From positions 1-64,000 of the forward strand of contig DASUWK010000007.1 in the NCBI GenBank assembly GCA_036378435.1: a stretch of DNA of 64,000 nucleotides, in the 5' to 3' direction. Origin of the DNA: DASUWK01 sp036378435. GTDB taxonomy: Bacteria; Chloroflexota; Dormibacteria; Dormibacterales; Dormibacteraceae. The notes under the pieces are model-generated. The model had not been told where the DNA came from and searched no databases. It saw only the letters and a list, made by a program, of their open reading frames with translations. A program made the translations under genes and the position numbers. Numbering within the stretch: position 1 is the stretch's first letter; each line of letters begins with the position of its first letter. This document shows, piece by piece, positions 23,112-32,218 of this stretch.

Positions 23112-25473
23112 CCGTGACGCGGCGCCTGATGTCTCGGGACGAGGCGCCGATCCGAAGCTCGCGCTCGCCCGGCTCGACGCGCCAGCCGCCGTCCCACCGA
23201 CGGAATGCGCGCTCGTCGAGCGTCACCTCCACTGGAGCTGTCGCAGCGGGCTCGAGTGCCACCTTGGCGAAGCCCTTCAGCTCGGCGCCGACGTAGACCT
23301 GGACCACCTCAGAGCCGGGCCGCTCACCGGTGTTGGTGACGGGAACGCTCAGCCGAACCTCGCCGCCTGACTGCGTAACTTCCGGCTCGCCGAATTCGAA
23401 ATGCGTGTAGCCCAGGCCGTGCCCGAAGCAGAATGTCGGCTCGATCCCGCGCGCGTCGAGGTCGCGGTAGCCGATCAGCGAGCCCTCCTCATAGCGCACC
23501 GCTCCGTCGGAGCCGGGATAGGCGGCGAACGCGGTGAGGTCCTCCAGCCGCTTCGGGAAGCTGATCGGCAGCCGCCCGCCGGGCTCCGAGGCCCCGGCGA
23601 GCATCTCAGCCAGGGCGGCCGCGCCCTCCTCGCCCGGGTACCAGAGGACCAGCAACGCGCCGGTGTCGTCTGCCCAGGGCATGGCGATCGGAGCGCCCGC
23701 GTTCACGACCACGGCCGTGCGCGGGTTGGCGGCGAGCACCTGCCGCACCAGCTCGTCCTGCTCACCAGGCAGCGCCAGGCTCTCGCGGTCCTTGCCCTCG
23801 GTCTCCCAATCCGGGTTATTGCCGACGACGAGGACGACGGCGTCAGCGGAAGCAGCGGCGGCGGCAGCGCGAGCGATTCCGTTGGGCCGGGCCGGCGGCC
23901 TCGCCCCCAGCCGGTAGCCGGCGACGATCGTGGCGTCGGAGTCCAGCTCGATCAAGAGCTCATAGGCGCGACCGCCCTCGAGCTCCACCGTCGTGCGCAG
24001 GGTCGTGCTGCCAAACCCGTACAGCGACTCGCCCGGCTCGGGCTTGGTGTTGTCGATCACGACCGCGCCGTCCAGCAGCACGCGCGCGGCGCCGGTGTTC
24101 GCGAGCGACAGCTCCCAGGGACCGTCGCGGTCCGGCTTGAAGGCCCCGCGCGCCCGCATCGAGAACGCGCTGCCCGCGTCGCCTGGCCAGGGTGTCCCGA
24201 AAGCCACGTACTGGCCCGTCCAGACGCGGTCGGTGGCGGCCGGCGGGCCGGCCCACTCGCGGTTGGCGAAGTACTCCACCGCCAGGCCCTCGGGGATGAG
24301 GCCGGTACGCAGCACCGGGACGTCGTGGTCGATGCGGCAGCCTTCCTCGTGCACGACCTCGACCCCGGGGAACTGCGCGCGCAGCGCTTCCAGCAGCGAG
24401 GTCCGCTGCAGCGGAATGACCGTGGAGCTCCCACCGCCGCCGGGCTCCAAGCGCTCGGCGTTCGGCCCGATCACGGCCAGCTTGCGAGCGCCCGTCAAGG
24501 GCAGCAGGCCGTCGTTGCGCAGCAGCACGGCGCCCGAGATCGCGAGGTTGCGCGCCAGGCGGCGGCGCTCGGGATCGTCGTCCTCCGCTTCGACGGCCGG
24601 CGCCGGCTCGTCGAGCAGTCCCGTGCGCTCGGCCAGCCGCAGGACCCGGCGGCAGTGGTCCTCGAGCACGGCTTCGGGCACCTTCCCTGCGCGCACGGCG
24701 TCCGCCAGCAGAGGGCCGAGATGCTGGGGCGGCCCCGGCATCTCGATGTCCAGCCCGGCGAGCGCCGCGGGCGCGGTGCTGTGCGTGCCGAGCCAGTCCG
24801 AGACGACGACCCCGTCGAAGCCCCACTCCCCTTTCAAGACCTCGCCCAGCAGCCAGGGGTGCTCGCCGCAGTAGGTGCCGTTGACGCGGTTGTAGGCGGA
24901 CATCACGGCCCAGACGCCGGCCTCTCGCACGGCGGCCTCGAAGGCCGGCAGGTGGATCTCGCGCAGCGTTTTCTCGTCGACCTCGGCGCTGATCGTCAGC
25001 CTCTCGAACTCCTGGTCGTTGCACGCGAAGTGCTTGGCGCACGCGGCCACGCCCTGGCTTTGGACGCCGCGGATGTAGGCGACCGCAAGCTCCGCCGTCA
25101 GCAGCGGGTCTTCCGAAAACGACTCGAACGTCCGGCCGGCCACGGGCACCCGCTGGACGCAGATCGTCGGCCCCAGCAGGACGTGGACACCCTTGGAGCG
25201 GGCCTCGGCGGCCAGCCCCGCGCCATAGCGGTTGAGCAGGTCGACGTCCCAGGTGGAGCCCGCCGCGATCCCGCAGGGGAAGGACAGCGAGCGGCGCGTG
25301 CCGCGCGACTCTCCCCTCACACCCGAGGGACCGTCGCTCATCTTCAGCCGGCCGAGGCCGACGCGCGGGATGGCCGGCAGGTGCCAGACATCGTCACCCG
25401 CCGTCAGCAGGGCCTTCTCGTCGAGCGTGAGCCGCCCGAGCAACTCCTCCACCCGACCGGTCGCCGTCAGCAT
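23098..25473 (-). CDS. Beta-glucosidase, GH3 with PA14 insert
   Basis: The protein has 791 residues. It has the GH3 N-terminal barrel with KHFACNDQE and the nucleophile in VVVSDW (Asp226), then the (alpha/beta)6 domain interrupted by a PA14 domain (about 375-520, from VEYFANREW to VAGYRLG), and a C-terminal fibronectin-III-like domain (GERPGSEVVQVYV). The PA14-containing GH3 layout is typical of beta-glucosidases acting on small oligosaccharides and glycosides. No signal peptide is present. The ATG at 25473 overlaps the upstream GH78 gene by seven bases, so it is the last gene of the five-gene operon. Removal of beta-glucose after the rhamnose has been released is a natural sequence of events (inference). 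Confidence 0.92.
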   Translation of the reverse strand: MLTATGRVEELLGRLTLDEKALLTAGDDVWHLPAIPRVGLGRLKMSDGPSGVRGESRGTRRSLSFPCGIAAGSTWDVDLLNRYGAGLAAEARSKGVHVLLGPTICVQRVPVAGRTFESFSEDPLLTAELAVAYIRGVQSQGVAACAKHFACNDQEFERLTISAEVDEKTLREIHLPAFEAAVREAGVWAVMSAYNRVNGTYCGEHPWLLGEVLKGEWGFDGVVVSDWLGTHSTAPAALAGLDIEMPGPPQHLGPLLADAVRAGKVPEAVLEDHCRRVLRLAERTGLLDEPAPAVEAEDDDPERRRLARNLAISGAVLLRNDGLLPLTGARKLAVIGPNAERLEPGGGGSSTVIPLQRTSLLEALRAQFPGVEVVHEEGCRIDHDVPVLRTGLIPEGLAVEYFANREWAGPPAATDRVWTGQYVAFGTPWPGDAGSAFSMRARGAFKPDRDGPWELSLANTGAARVLLDGAVVIDNTKPEPGESLYGFGSTTLRTTVELEGGRAYELLIELDSDATIVAGYRLGARPPARPNGIARAAAAAASADAVVLVVGNNPDWETEGKDRESLALPGEQDELVRQVLAANPRTAVVVNAGAPIAMPWADDTGALLVLWYPGEEGAAALAEMLAGASEPGGRLPISFPKRLEDLTAFAAYPGSDGAVRYEEGSLIGYRDLDARGIEPTFCFGHGLGYTHFEFGEPEVTQSGGEVRLSVPVTNTGERPGSEVVQVYVGAELKGFAKVALEPAATAPVEVTLDERAFRRWDGGWRVEPGERELRIGASSRDIRRRVTVTLP

Positions 25474-27686
25474 GCAGCCACCTCCTCGCGCCGCGCCACC
25501 GTGACTCCCGGCGGCACTTCGATCGAACCGCCTTCAGGGGTGAGCGCGACCGTGATCGCGCCGTGCGGCGTCGGCACCGATCCCTCCAGGCGCTCAAGAC
25601 GGCCGAAGACGGGGCGCACAGCGACACGCGCGTAGCCGGGCTCGAGCGGACGCACGCCGAGCACGTGGGCGGTGAGGTCGTAGGTCGGCGTGGCCGACCA
25701 AGCGTGCGCGCGGCTGGACCGGCCCGGCCTCGCGTCCCAGAACTCCTGGAACGTCGTGTTGCCCTGCTCGAGCTGCGGCAGCCAGCGCAGGCAAAGCTCG
25801 GGGAGCAAGTCCGCGCGGCCCGCGGCGGCGACGGCCTGGTGCACGAAGTGGCTGGCGAAGGGCTGTGCGCGGAGGACGTGCTCAGCCGCGCGGAACCCGA
25901 ACGCCGCCGGGTCCAGAGTGATCGCCTCGAGGGCGCGGTCACGTGGCAGATCGGCGGGCGACGGTGTGGTGAACAGCCGCTCCCCGTCGAGAATCTGGTC
26001 GAGGATTCCCGCCCAGCGGTCGGCGGGCGCTGAGCCCGCCACGATCGCCAGCGCGTTGGTGTGCTGGCTGAACCGCCGACCGCCGGGCACGTCCGCATAC
26101 AGACCTCGCGCCGGATCCCAAAGCTGCTCCAGCGCCAGCCGGCTCCATTCGGCGCGGGCCTCGAGCTCCGCGCGCAGCCGCTCGGACTCGACCAGCTGCG
26201 CGGCATCGTGCACGGCTGCCGCGTACAGCGCGTCCAGCGCGCCGGTGACCTCGCCGCGTTCGACGGCTGCCCAATCGATGAACACTCCGGGAACGCCGTG
26301 CAGGAGGCCGTCGGCCTCGCGGAACCGTTCGAACGCATCCAGCACGCGGACCGCGACCGGCAGCAGCTCGCGCACGATGTCGTGGTCCGCGGAGTGCTCG
26401 AAGTAGCGCGCCAGAGCGCGCACCCAGTGCAGGGAGTAGTCGGTGCAGGCCAGCGGTCGGGACGGATCGCCGGCGGCGATCATGGGCAAGAACCCGTCCG
26501 CGCGCGGCGTCTGCGCGCAGAGGCCCAGATGGCGGCGCAGAAGGCGCCAGTCGGAATTGCTGACCAGCGTCAGCAGCGCGTGGATGTAGGAGTCGCCGAC
26601 CCACGCCTGCTGCTCGCGACCCGGGCAGTCGACGAAGGCGTCGGTCGCGCAGACCTCGAGCGTGCGGGCGCCGACCTGCCAGATCCGGTTGAGTCTCTCG
26701 TCGTCGCAGCGGAAGTGAGCGCCGCCGGCGGTCGGGAACCGGCGCTCGACGGCGCCCACGCCCTTGACGTTCGCTCCACCGCGCGGGACCACGCTCAGGT
26801 AGCGGAAGCCCACGCCGTCGAAGGTCTCCCAGCGCTCGGGGCCGCCCGCGAGCCGGTGGCGCACGGCGTACCAGCGGGGAGACGCCTCGACCACGCCGTT
26901 CGGCAGCAGGTCCTCCCCGGCGTAAACATCGACCTCGGCGCCGCCCGGGCCCTCGGCTTCGACCCAGACCGTGCCGATCGTCACCTGCCCGGCGTCGAAG
27001 GTCCGCCACTCCTGGCCCGGCGCCGCCGTCTGCTCCCGCGCCGCGAGGTAGCCCGCGATCGGGTCAACGTCGGTGCCCGGCAGCTCCACGGAGCCGATCT
27101 CGGTCAGCTCGACCGGCAGCGCTGTGGGCTGCGGCAGGCCGCTGGGCTCGGGCGGCACGAACCGCTCACGACCGACGACGCTCACGGGCCCCCACTCGCT
27201 CCAGGAGCCGCCGTCGATCTCGGCGTGCGGAACGATGTCGTCGGGTGGCGTCATCGCCAGCCGCGTCACCGTTGCGCGGCCCTCCCACGACTCGTCCGAA
27301 TAGAGACCGGCGGCGGGCGCTTCCAACGCGAACGCGCCGCGGCCCAACTGGTTGACCCCCGGAGCGGGTCGCCACCACGGCATCTTCTCGCCGTAGCCGC
27401 GCACGACAGCCAGGACCTCGTTGGCGCCGGCCCGCAGGTGCGAGGCGACGTCGACGACCTCGTAGGCGATGCGCTCGGGGGCTCCGCGCGCCGGACCGCG
27501 CATCACCTCGGCACCGTTCACGAAGAGGACGAAGCGGCCGTCGGCGGTGGCCCGCACAGGCAGCTCCGCCGGCACGGCCTCCAGACGCAGCGTGCGGCGC
27601 AGCTGGGCCGTGTGATGGCCGGCTTCGGAATCACCGAGCGCGGGCCAGATCCACCGGCCGCGCCAGGCTACGCGGAATCCAGGCAC
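25467..27686 (-). CDS. Alpha-L-rhamnosidase-like protein (GH78), second copy
   Basis: The protein has about 739 residues, with an N-terminal jelly-roll region (GRWIWPALGD, LFVNGAEV), a central (alpha/alpha)6 barrel with DCPGREQQAWVGDSY and a TTFQEFWD segment likely to carry the catalytic glutamate, and a C-terminal beta domain. It is clearly diverged from the first GH78 at 19133-21622. I chose GTG at 27686. It overlaps the esterase stop by 19 bases but lacks a good ribosome-binding site. The longer open frame up to 28487 lies across the esterase gene and is not protein-like. Rhamnosidase is the likeliest activity, though the GH78 family includes related glycosidases. Confidence 0.85.
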   Translation of the reverse strand: MPGFRVAWRGRWIWPALGDSEAGHHTAQLRRTLRLEAVPAELPVRATADGRFVLFVNGAEVMRGPARGAPERIAYEVVDVASHLRAGANEVLAVVRGYGEKMPWWRPAPGVNQLGRGAFALEAPAAGLYSDESWEGRATVTRLAMTPPDDIVPHAEIDGGSWSEWGPVSVVGRERFVPPEPSGLPQPTALPVELTEIGSVELPGTDVDPIAGYLAAREQTAAPGQEWRTFDAGQVTIGTVWVEAEGPGGAEVDVYAGEDLLPNGVVEASPRWYAVRHRLAGGPERWETFDGVGFRYLSVVPRGGANVKGVGAVERRFPTAGGAHFRCDDERLNRIWQVGARTLEVCATDAFVDCPGREQQAWVGDSYIHALLTLVSNSDWRLLRRHLGLCAQTPRADGFLPMIAAGDPSRPLACTDYSLHWVRALARYFEHSADHDIVRELLPVAVRVLDAFERFREADGLLHGVPGVFIDWAAVERGEVTGALDALYAAAVHDAAQLVESERLRAELEARAEWSRLALEQLWDPARGLYADVPGGRRFSQHTNALAIVAGSAPADRWAGILDQILDGERLFTTPSPADLPRDRALEAITLDPAAFGFRAAEHVLRAQPFASHFVHQAVAAAGRADLLPELCLRWLPQLEQGNTTFQEFWDARPGRSSRAHAWSATPTYDLTAHVLGVRPLEPGYARVAVRPVFGRLERLEGSVPTPHGAITVALTPEGGSIEVPPGVTVARREEVAAC

Positions 27687-28906
27687 TCGTAAACGGCGCG
27701 GACCAGGTCGGCAGCCGTCCCGACCGGCTCGTTGCGCATCCGGTTGTGCACGAAGCCGAAGCTCAGGCCCCGCTCGAGGTCCGCGAACGCCAGGCTGCCG
27801 CCGGCCCCGCCGTGCCCGAACGCGGTCGCGCTGGGCCCCTTGAAGAGCGGCACCATCCGGTGGTAGCCGAGGCAGATGGCGGGCAGGTCGGGGCGCATCA
27901 TCACGGCGGGCGTGTTGAAGACCTCGATCGACGCCGGCGACACGATGCGCGTCCCCTCGAGCTCGCCCCCCTCGGTGAGCATCGCGTACATGCGCGCGAG
28001 TCCCCGGGCGGTGGCGATGCCGTTGCCGGCCGGCAGCTCGGCGCGGCGGATCTCCGGCCTGTTCAGCAGGTCGACGAGGTGGGAGTCCGTGTCGGCGCGG
28101 TCGGGATGCACGAAGCCCGCCGCATAAGGCAGCGCCTCGAGTTCGATCGCCTTTCCGGCACGGAGCGCCGCCCGCGCGCCGGCGCCCATCGCCTCGTACA
28201 TCTCCTTGATGCGCAGCTGGTCCGGCGTCAGCGCGGACTTGTCGACCACCGGCGGCGGCAGCACCGAAGCGGCGCGCCCCTCCGCCTCTGGAGGGATGCC
28301 GATGTAGACGTCGAGCCCCAACGGACCGGCGACCTCGTCGGCGAAGAGGCGGCCCGGCGTTCGGCCGTCGATGCGGCGGATCACCTCGCCGACGAGGAAT
28401 CCCATCGTCAGCGCGTGGTATAGCGTCTGCGTGCCCGGCGCAAAGCTGGGCGGCGCCTCGGCCAGCTTGCGGGTGATCAGCTCCCAATCTTCGAGACCCT
28501 CTCCGTTGAGCCCGATCACGTCCCAGTAGCGCGGGAACGTGATCACTCCCGCCTGGTGCGTCAGGAGGTGGCGAACGGTGGTGCTCTCCTTGCCGTTGAC
28601 GCCGTATTCAGGCCAGTAGCGCGTCACCGGGGCCTCGATATCCAGCAGCCCGCGGTCGTACAGCAGCTGGGCGCAGAGCGCGAGCACGCCCTTGGTGCAG
28701 GAGAAGATCACGGCCAGCGTGTCCTCGCTCCAGGGCCGCCCGTCGGCGGTCCCGGCCCAGATGTCCACGACCTTCTCACCGCGCAGATATGCCGCGACCG
28801 CCAGCCCTTCCTCGCCGCGCTCGAGCAGCGCGCGCTCCGCGGCCCCGGCGACTGATTCGAAACTCGGCGCGGTGTACCCCCGCACGGCGGTCACCTCGAG
28901 CGCCAT
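27668..28906 (-). CDS. Serine hydrolase of the beta-lactamase / EstB class
   Basis: The product has 412 residues. The SxxK motif FSCTK lies near residue 70, the tyrosine motif LYHAL follows, and a GHGGAGGS segment lies near the C-terminus. This is the class C beta-lactamase fold used by many esterases, and the lack of a signal peptide argues for a cytoplasmic esterase rather than an antibiotic-resistance enzyme. The ATG at 28906 overlaps the TetR gene by 16 bases, and its stop lies inside the next gene. In this operon it could remove acyl decorations from a glycoside (inference). Confidence 0.85.
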   Translation of the reverse strand: MALEVTAVRGYTAPSFESVAGAAERALLERGEEGLAVAAYLRGEKVVDIWAGTADGRPWSEDTLAVIFSCTKGVLALCAQLLYDRGLLDIEAPVTRYWPEYGVNGKESTTVRHLLTHQAGVITFPRYWDVIGLNGEGLEDWELITRKLAEAPPSFAPGTQTLYHALTMGFLVGEVIRRIDGRTPGRLFADEVAGPLGLDVYIGIPPEAEGRAASVLPPPVVDKSALTPDQLRIKEMYEAMGAGARAALRAGKAIELEALPYAAGFVHPDRADTDSHLVDLLNRPEIRRAELPAGNGIATARGLARMYAMLTEGGELEGTRIVSPASIEVFNTPAVMMRPDLPAICLGYHRMVPLFKGPSATAFGHGGAGGSLAFADLERGLSFGFVHNRMRNEPVGTAADLVRAVYECLDSA

Positions 28907-29556
28907 CTGTCCAGCTGTCCTTCCAGCGCGAGGACGACGCAGTCGACGTTGAACGCGAACTGAGCGTCGGCATCGCCGTGACCGCCGGCCGCCAGCAGCC
29001 GGCGGATGTTGCCGAGCTCCGGCGCGGGCACCTCGTCGAGCTTGCGGGCGAACTCGATGTCCTGCGGGTGACCGCCTTCGGCGGCCAGAACCTCGTCGCG
29101 CACGCTCATGAACACCATCTGCGCGATGTACGTCGTCGCCATCGCGACGACCGGCTCCGGGAAGCCCGCCCGGTAGAGGCTGCCCAGGAAGCGGTCGAAC
29201 TGCTCCAGGCCGCCGGCCCCGGGCCCCGTCGGGAAGCGGAAATAGAGAGCGAGCGGCGTGTGCACGCGGAGGATGCGCCGCAGCTCGATCGCGAACGCGC
29301 GGACCCACTCCTGCCAGGACGCGTCGTCCGGCGGCGTCCAGCGGTCGTCGATCGCGACCTCGAGCACCGTGCTCGCGACGGCCTCCAGCAGGGCGTCGCG
29401 GTTGGGGACGTGGTAGTGGAGCGCGCTGGGGTCGACCCCGAGGTGCTCGGCGACCCTGCGCATCGTGAGGTTCTCGAGTCCCACCTCGAGCGCCGCGGCG
29501 ACGATGCGCTCCCGGTCGATCACCCGAGGACGGCCGCGCGTCCGGCGCTGCTCCAT
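28891..29556 (-). CDS. TetR-family transcriptional regulator
   Basis: The protein has 221 residues. The N-terminal helix-turn-helix (IVAAALEVGLENLTMRR, VAEHLGVDPSALHYHV) is followed by an all-helical ligand domain typical of TetR_C proteins. The ATG at 29556 overlaps the upstream hydrolase stop by one base (TGATG). Encoded inside the operon, it probably controls the divergent promoter region near 30.5 kb. The ligand is unknown. A lipophilic aglycone is one possibility. Confidence 0.88.
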   Translation of the reverse strand: MEQRRTRGRPRVIDRERIVAAALEVGLENLTMRRVAEHLGVDPSALHYHVPNRDALLEAVASTVLEVAIDDRWTPPDDASWQEWVRAFAIELRRILRVHTPLALYFRFPTGPGAGGLEQFDRFLGSLYRAGFPEPVVAMATTYIAQMVFMSVRDEVLAAEGGHPQDIEFARKLDEVPAPELGNIRRLLAAGGHGDADAQFAFNVDCVVLALEGQLDRWRSR

Positions 29557-30524
29557 CAGGCGGGCGTGGTCGCCAGGGCCGCGAGGCGGCCGTCGAGGAA
29601 CTCGACCACGCGGTCGATCGCCTGCGCGCCGACCTTCAGCGGCGCGAGGTCGAATGCGTGCGGAGCCCCCGGGTACAGGGCCAGCTCGGCGTCGTTGCCC
29701 GCGGCCCGCCAGCGCGCCCACATGAAGAGCGTGTCGTCGAGCAGGCTGTCCTCGGTCCCGCAGGTGAAGATCGCGGGCGGCAGACCGCCGAGGTCGGCGA
29801 GCAGCGGCGAGAGCTCTTCGCGCAGCTCCGCGTCGACGACGTGGTCGAGCAGCCAGCGCAGGTTCTCCTCGTTCAGCCCCCGCTCCTTGTAGTGACGCAC
29901 GCTCGGGGTAAGGCGCAGGTCGTACATCCCGTAGCGGAGGTCGGCACCGCGGAAGCCGGTGTAGCCGTGCCGGTCGCGCAGCCGCAGGATGGTGGCGGCG
30001 GTCAGATAGGCGCCGGCCGAGTCGCCTCCGATCAGGACCGCATCGGTCCCGAACTCGCTCAGCGCGTTCTCGATGACCCAGAGGGCGGCGGCCTCGCAGT
30101 CGTCGATCGGCTCGGGGAAGCGAGCCTCCGGGGCCAGCCGGTAGTCGACGCTGACGATTGCGGCGCCGAGCCGCTCGCCGAACGCGTGCAGCATCTCGTC
30201 CTGGTGGTCGTACGCGCCGCCTATCCAGCCGCCGCCGTGGAAGCGGACGTACACCGCGCGCGGCGAGCTGTGCGTACCCAGGATCCTGATCGGGATGGCA
30301 CCCGCCGGCCCCGGCACAGACCGCTCGACCGCGTCATCGCGGCGCACCGGCGCCGGCGTTGTCTGCTCCGCCTGTGCGCGCAGCTGCTGCGGCGTGAAGC
30401 TCGTGATCGGCGGCAGCGCGGCGGCCGCCATGCGCATCATCGAGAGCATCTGCTCCAGCTCCGGGTCCGTCGGCTCGTGGACCGGGGCGAAGGGATCGGC
30501 AGTCTCGGGGTTGACTTTTTTCAC
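29556..30524 (-). CDS. Alpha/beta hydrolase, hormone-sensitive-lipase family esterase
   Basis: The product has 322 residues. The oxyanion motif HGGGW, nucleophile motif GDSAG and a C-terminal PHAFD histidine define an HSL-type carboxylesterase. No signal peptide is present. The GTG start at 30524 lies eight bases after a good -10 (GATAAT, 30538-30533 on the minus strand) with no ribosome-binding site, so the transcript appears leaderless. It is the first gene of the minus-strand glycoside operon. Confidence 0.9.
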   Translation of the reverse strand: MKKVNPETADPFAPVHEPTDPELEQMLSMMRMAAAALPPITSFTPQQLRAQAEQTTPAPVRRDDAVERSVPGPAGAIPIRILGTHSSPRAVYVRFHGGGWIGGAYDHQDEMLHAFGERLGAAIVSVDYRLAPEARFPEPIDDCEAAALWVIENALSEFGTDAVLIGGDSAGAYLTAATILRLRDRHGYTGFRGADLRYGMYDLRLTPSVRHYKERGLNEENLRWLLDHVVDAELREELSPLLADLGGLPPAIFTCGTEDSLLDDTLFMWARWRAAGNDAELALYPGAPHAFDLAPLKVGAQAIDRVVEFLDGRLAALATTPA

Positions 30525-30560
30525 GACAATGGATTATCCAGCATGTAGTGAGCGCTGACG
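30511..30560. promoter_or_regulatory. Overlapping divergent promoters, both apparently leaderless
   Basis: Minus strand: GATAAT at 30538-30533, eight bases before the hydrolase GTG (30524). Plus strand: TTGACT at 30511-30516, 18-base spacer, weak TATCCA at 30535-30540, seven bases before the solute-binding-protein GTG (30548). The two -10 elements share bases, so the two transcripts should compete. A TTGACG lies further right on the minus strand but at a 20-base spacing. Confidence 0.45.
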
Positions 30561-32218
30561 TCAAGCCGCGAGCTTCGCGGGGGCCCTCGCGGCTCCCCGG
30601 CGCCGCCAACATCGGCGGGACCCTGCTGATCCTGATCGCGGTCCTGTCCGTGGCGCTGCGCGCGCAGACGGCTTCGCCGCCCGCGATCGCGGAGTTCGCA
30701 CCGCAGGCTCAGCAGATCAAGAGCGCCCCGGCCGAGCAGACATCAACTCTGGGCAGCGGCGAAGGTGGCGCGGCCCTCGGCACACCGCCCAGCCCATCCC
30801 CGATTCCCTCGCCGAGCCCGCCGGACCTGAACGGCGCCATCATCTCCAACTCGTGCATCGGCGACCCGCCGCGGCAGATCCAGGACCCACAGTCGCCGCC
30901 CTGCATTCCCTACTGGAAGGGCAACAACGGCGGACCTACGTCACGGGGCGTCGACTCCACGTCCATCAGCATCGGCCACACCCAGTCGGCCCAGCAGCTG
31001 ACGGCGCTGGTCGATGCCGTGACCTTCTTCAACAGCCACTTCATGCTCTACGGCCGGCACATCACGCTGCAGGACTTCTCCGGCGACAACCAGGGCAGCG
31101 GCGCACCGGGACAGCGAGCGGAAGCTGACCACGAGGCGAGCATGAACATCTTCGCCGCCATGAACGACAACAACGGCGGCGGCATCAGCTACGGCGACCA
31201 GCTGGCGAAGGACGGCGTCATCGCGACCTACGTGCGGCCTTATCTGACAGAGGGCTATATGGCCTCGCACGCCCCTTACGTCTATTCGTACCCGATGGCG
31301 TTCGACACACTGGAGCGCACGTTCGCCGCCTGGGCCTGCGCGCGCCTCAAGGGCGGCAAAGCGGTCCACGCCGGCGTCGGCTCTGTCGGGCTGCCGCGCA
31401 AGTTCGGCCTGATCTACACCTACGAGAACCTGGACGTCGCCGCCACCGACCAGGTCTTCAAGGACTCGCTCAACAGCTGCGGTATCAGCCTCACCTATGA
31501 AGCGCAGCCGGACAGCGGCGGGGAGAGCACGCAGGACGAGCGCTCCAACAACTTGAACTCGATGATCAACATGAAGACCAACGGCGTGACGACGATCTTC
31601 TGCCTCTGCGACCGCACGATCATGAACGACGACATGCAGAACGCCGACAACCAGGGCTACAACCCGGAGTGGGTGGTCAGCAGCTACGACCTGATGGATG
31701 ACGACGCCGAGATCCGCACCATCGTCAACTCGACGACGCAGAAGCAGCACCTATTCGGCATCTCCGTGTTCCCCATGGCGCGTCAATTCGGTGACAAGCC
31801 GTCGACCTGGGACACGCCGCAGGACCCCTACCAGAGCGAGACCGCCGAGGTCGGGCGCGACTACATGTATCGCAACCTGCTGCTGATCGCCGCGGGCATC
31901 CAGATGGCCGGACCGCACCTCACGCCGCAAAGCTTCCAGGCCGGTCTCCAACGCGCGCAGTTCCCCAACCCCCCGAACGCGATCATGGCCGGCAAGGTCG
32001 GCTTCAACGGTGGCTCGCACGCGATGACGACCGACGTGGCGGAGTTCTGGTGGAGCAACGTCGACCCCGGCCCGCTGCCGGACGAGACCAGCGGCGGAGC
32101 CTGGTGCTACATCGGCCACGGCTCGCGGCACAGCCTCGCGGACCCCTGGCCGGCCGGCGACCCCGGCTTCTTCAGCCCGCCCTGCGACAGCGGCAATGAA
32201 CCGGCCGGCAGCGGTTGA
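30548..32218 (+). CDS. Type I periplasmic-binding-fold solute-binding protein
   Basis: The product has 556 residues. A hydrophobic N-terminal segment (GTLLILIAVLSVAL) is followed by a Pro/Ser-rich spacer, then a two-lobed binding domain of the Leu/Ile/Val type (ISIGHTQSA, FFNSHFMLYGRHI, FGLIYTYENLD, PEWVVSSYDLMDDD). No lipobox is visible, so it may be anchored by an uncleaved segment. It is the only candidate binding subunit here for the fused LivHM and MFS-LivFG proteins encoded 12-17 kb away. The GTG start has no ribosome-binding site and follows a possible -10 by seven bases. Its 3' end overlaps the carboxylesterase by 23 bases. Confidence 0.85.
   Translation: MSADVKPRASRGPSRLPGAANIGGTLLILIAVLSVALRAQTASPPAIAEFAPQAQQIKSAPAEQTSTLGSGEGGAALGTPPSPSPIPSPSPPDLNGAIISNSCIGDPPRQIQDPQSPPCIPYWKGNNGGPTSRGVDSTSISIGHTQSAQQLTALVDAVTFFNSHFMLYGRHITLQDFSGDNQGSGAPGQRAEADHEASMNIFAAMNDNNGGGISYGDQLAKDGVIATYVRPYLTEGYMASHAPYVYSYPMAFDTLERTFAAWACARLKGGKAVHAGVGSVGLPRKFGLIYTYENLDVAATDQVFKDSLNSCGISLTYEAQPDSGGESTQDERSNNLNSMINMKTNGVTTIFCLCDRTIMNDDMQNADNQGYNPEWVVSSYDLMDDDAEIRTIVNSTTQKQHLFGISVFPMARQFGDKPSTWDTPQDPYQSETAEVGRDYMYRNLLLIAAGIQMAGPHLTPQSFQAGLQRAQFPNPPNAIMAGKVGFNGGSHAMTTDVAEFWWSNVDPGPLPDETSGGAWCYIGHGSRHSLADPWPAGDPGFFSPPCDSGNEPAGSG

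Noticed and set aside
27687..28487. Upstream extension of the second GH78 gene
   Set aside because: The extra residues are an Arg/Gly/Ala-rich shadow of the esterase gene, and the protein-like part begins at the GTG at 27686.
27668..28906. Serine hydrolase as an antibiotic beta-lactamase
   Set aside because: No signal peptide is present, and it is embedded in a glycosidase operon. The fold is common among esterases.
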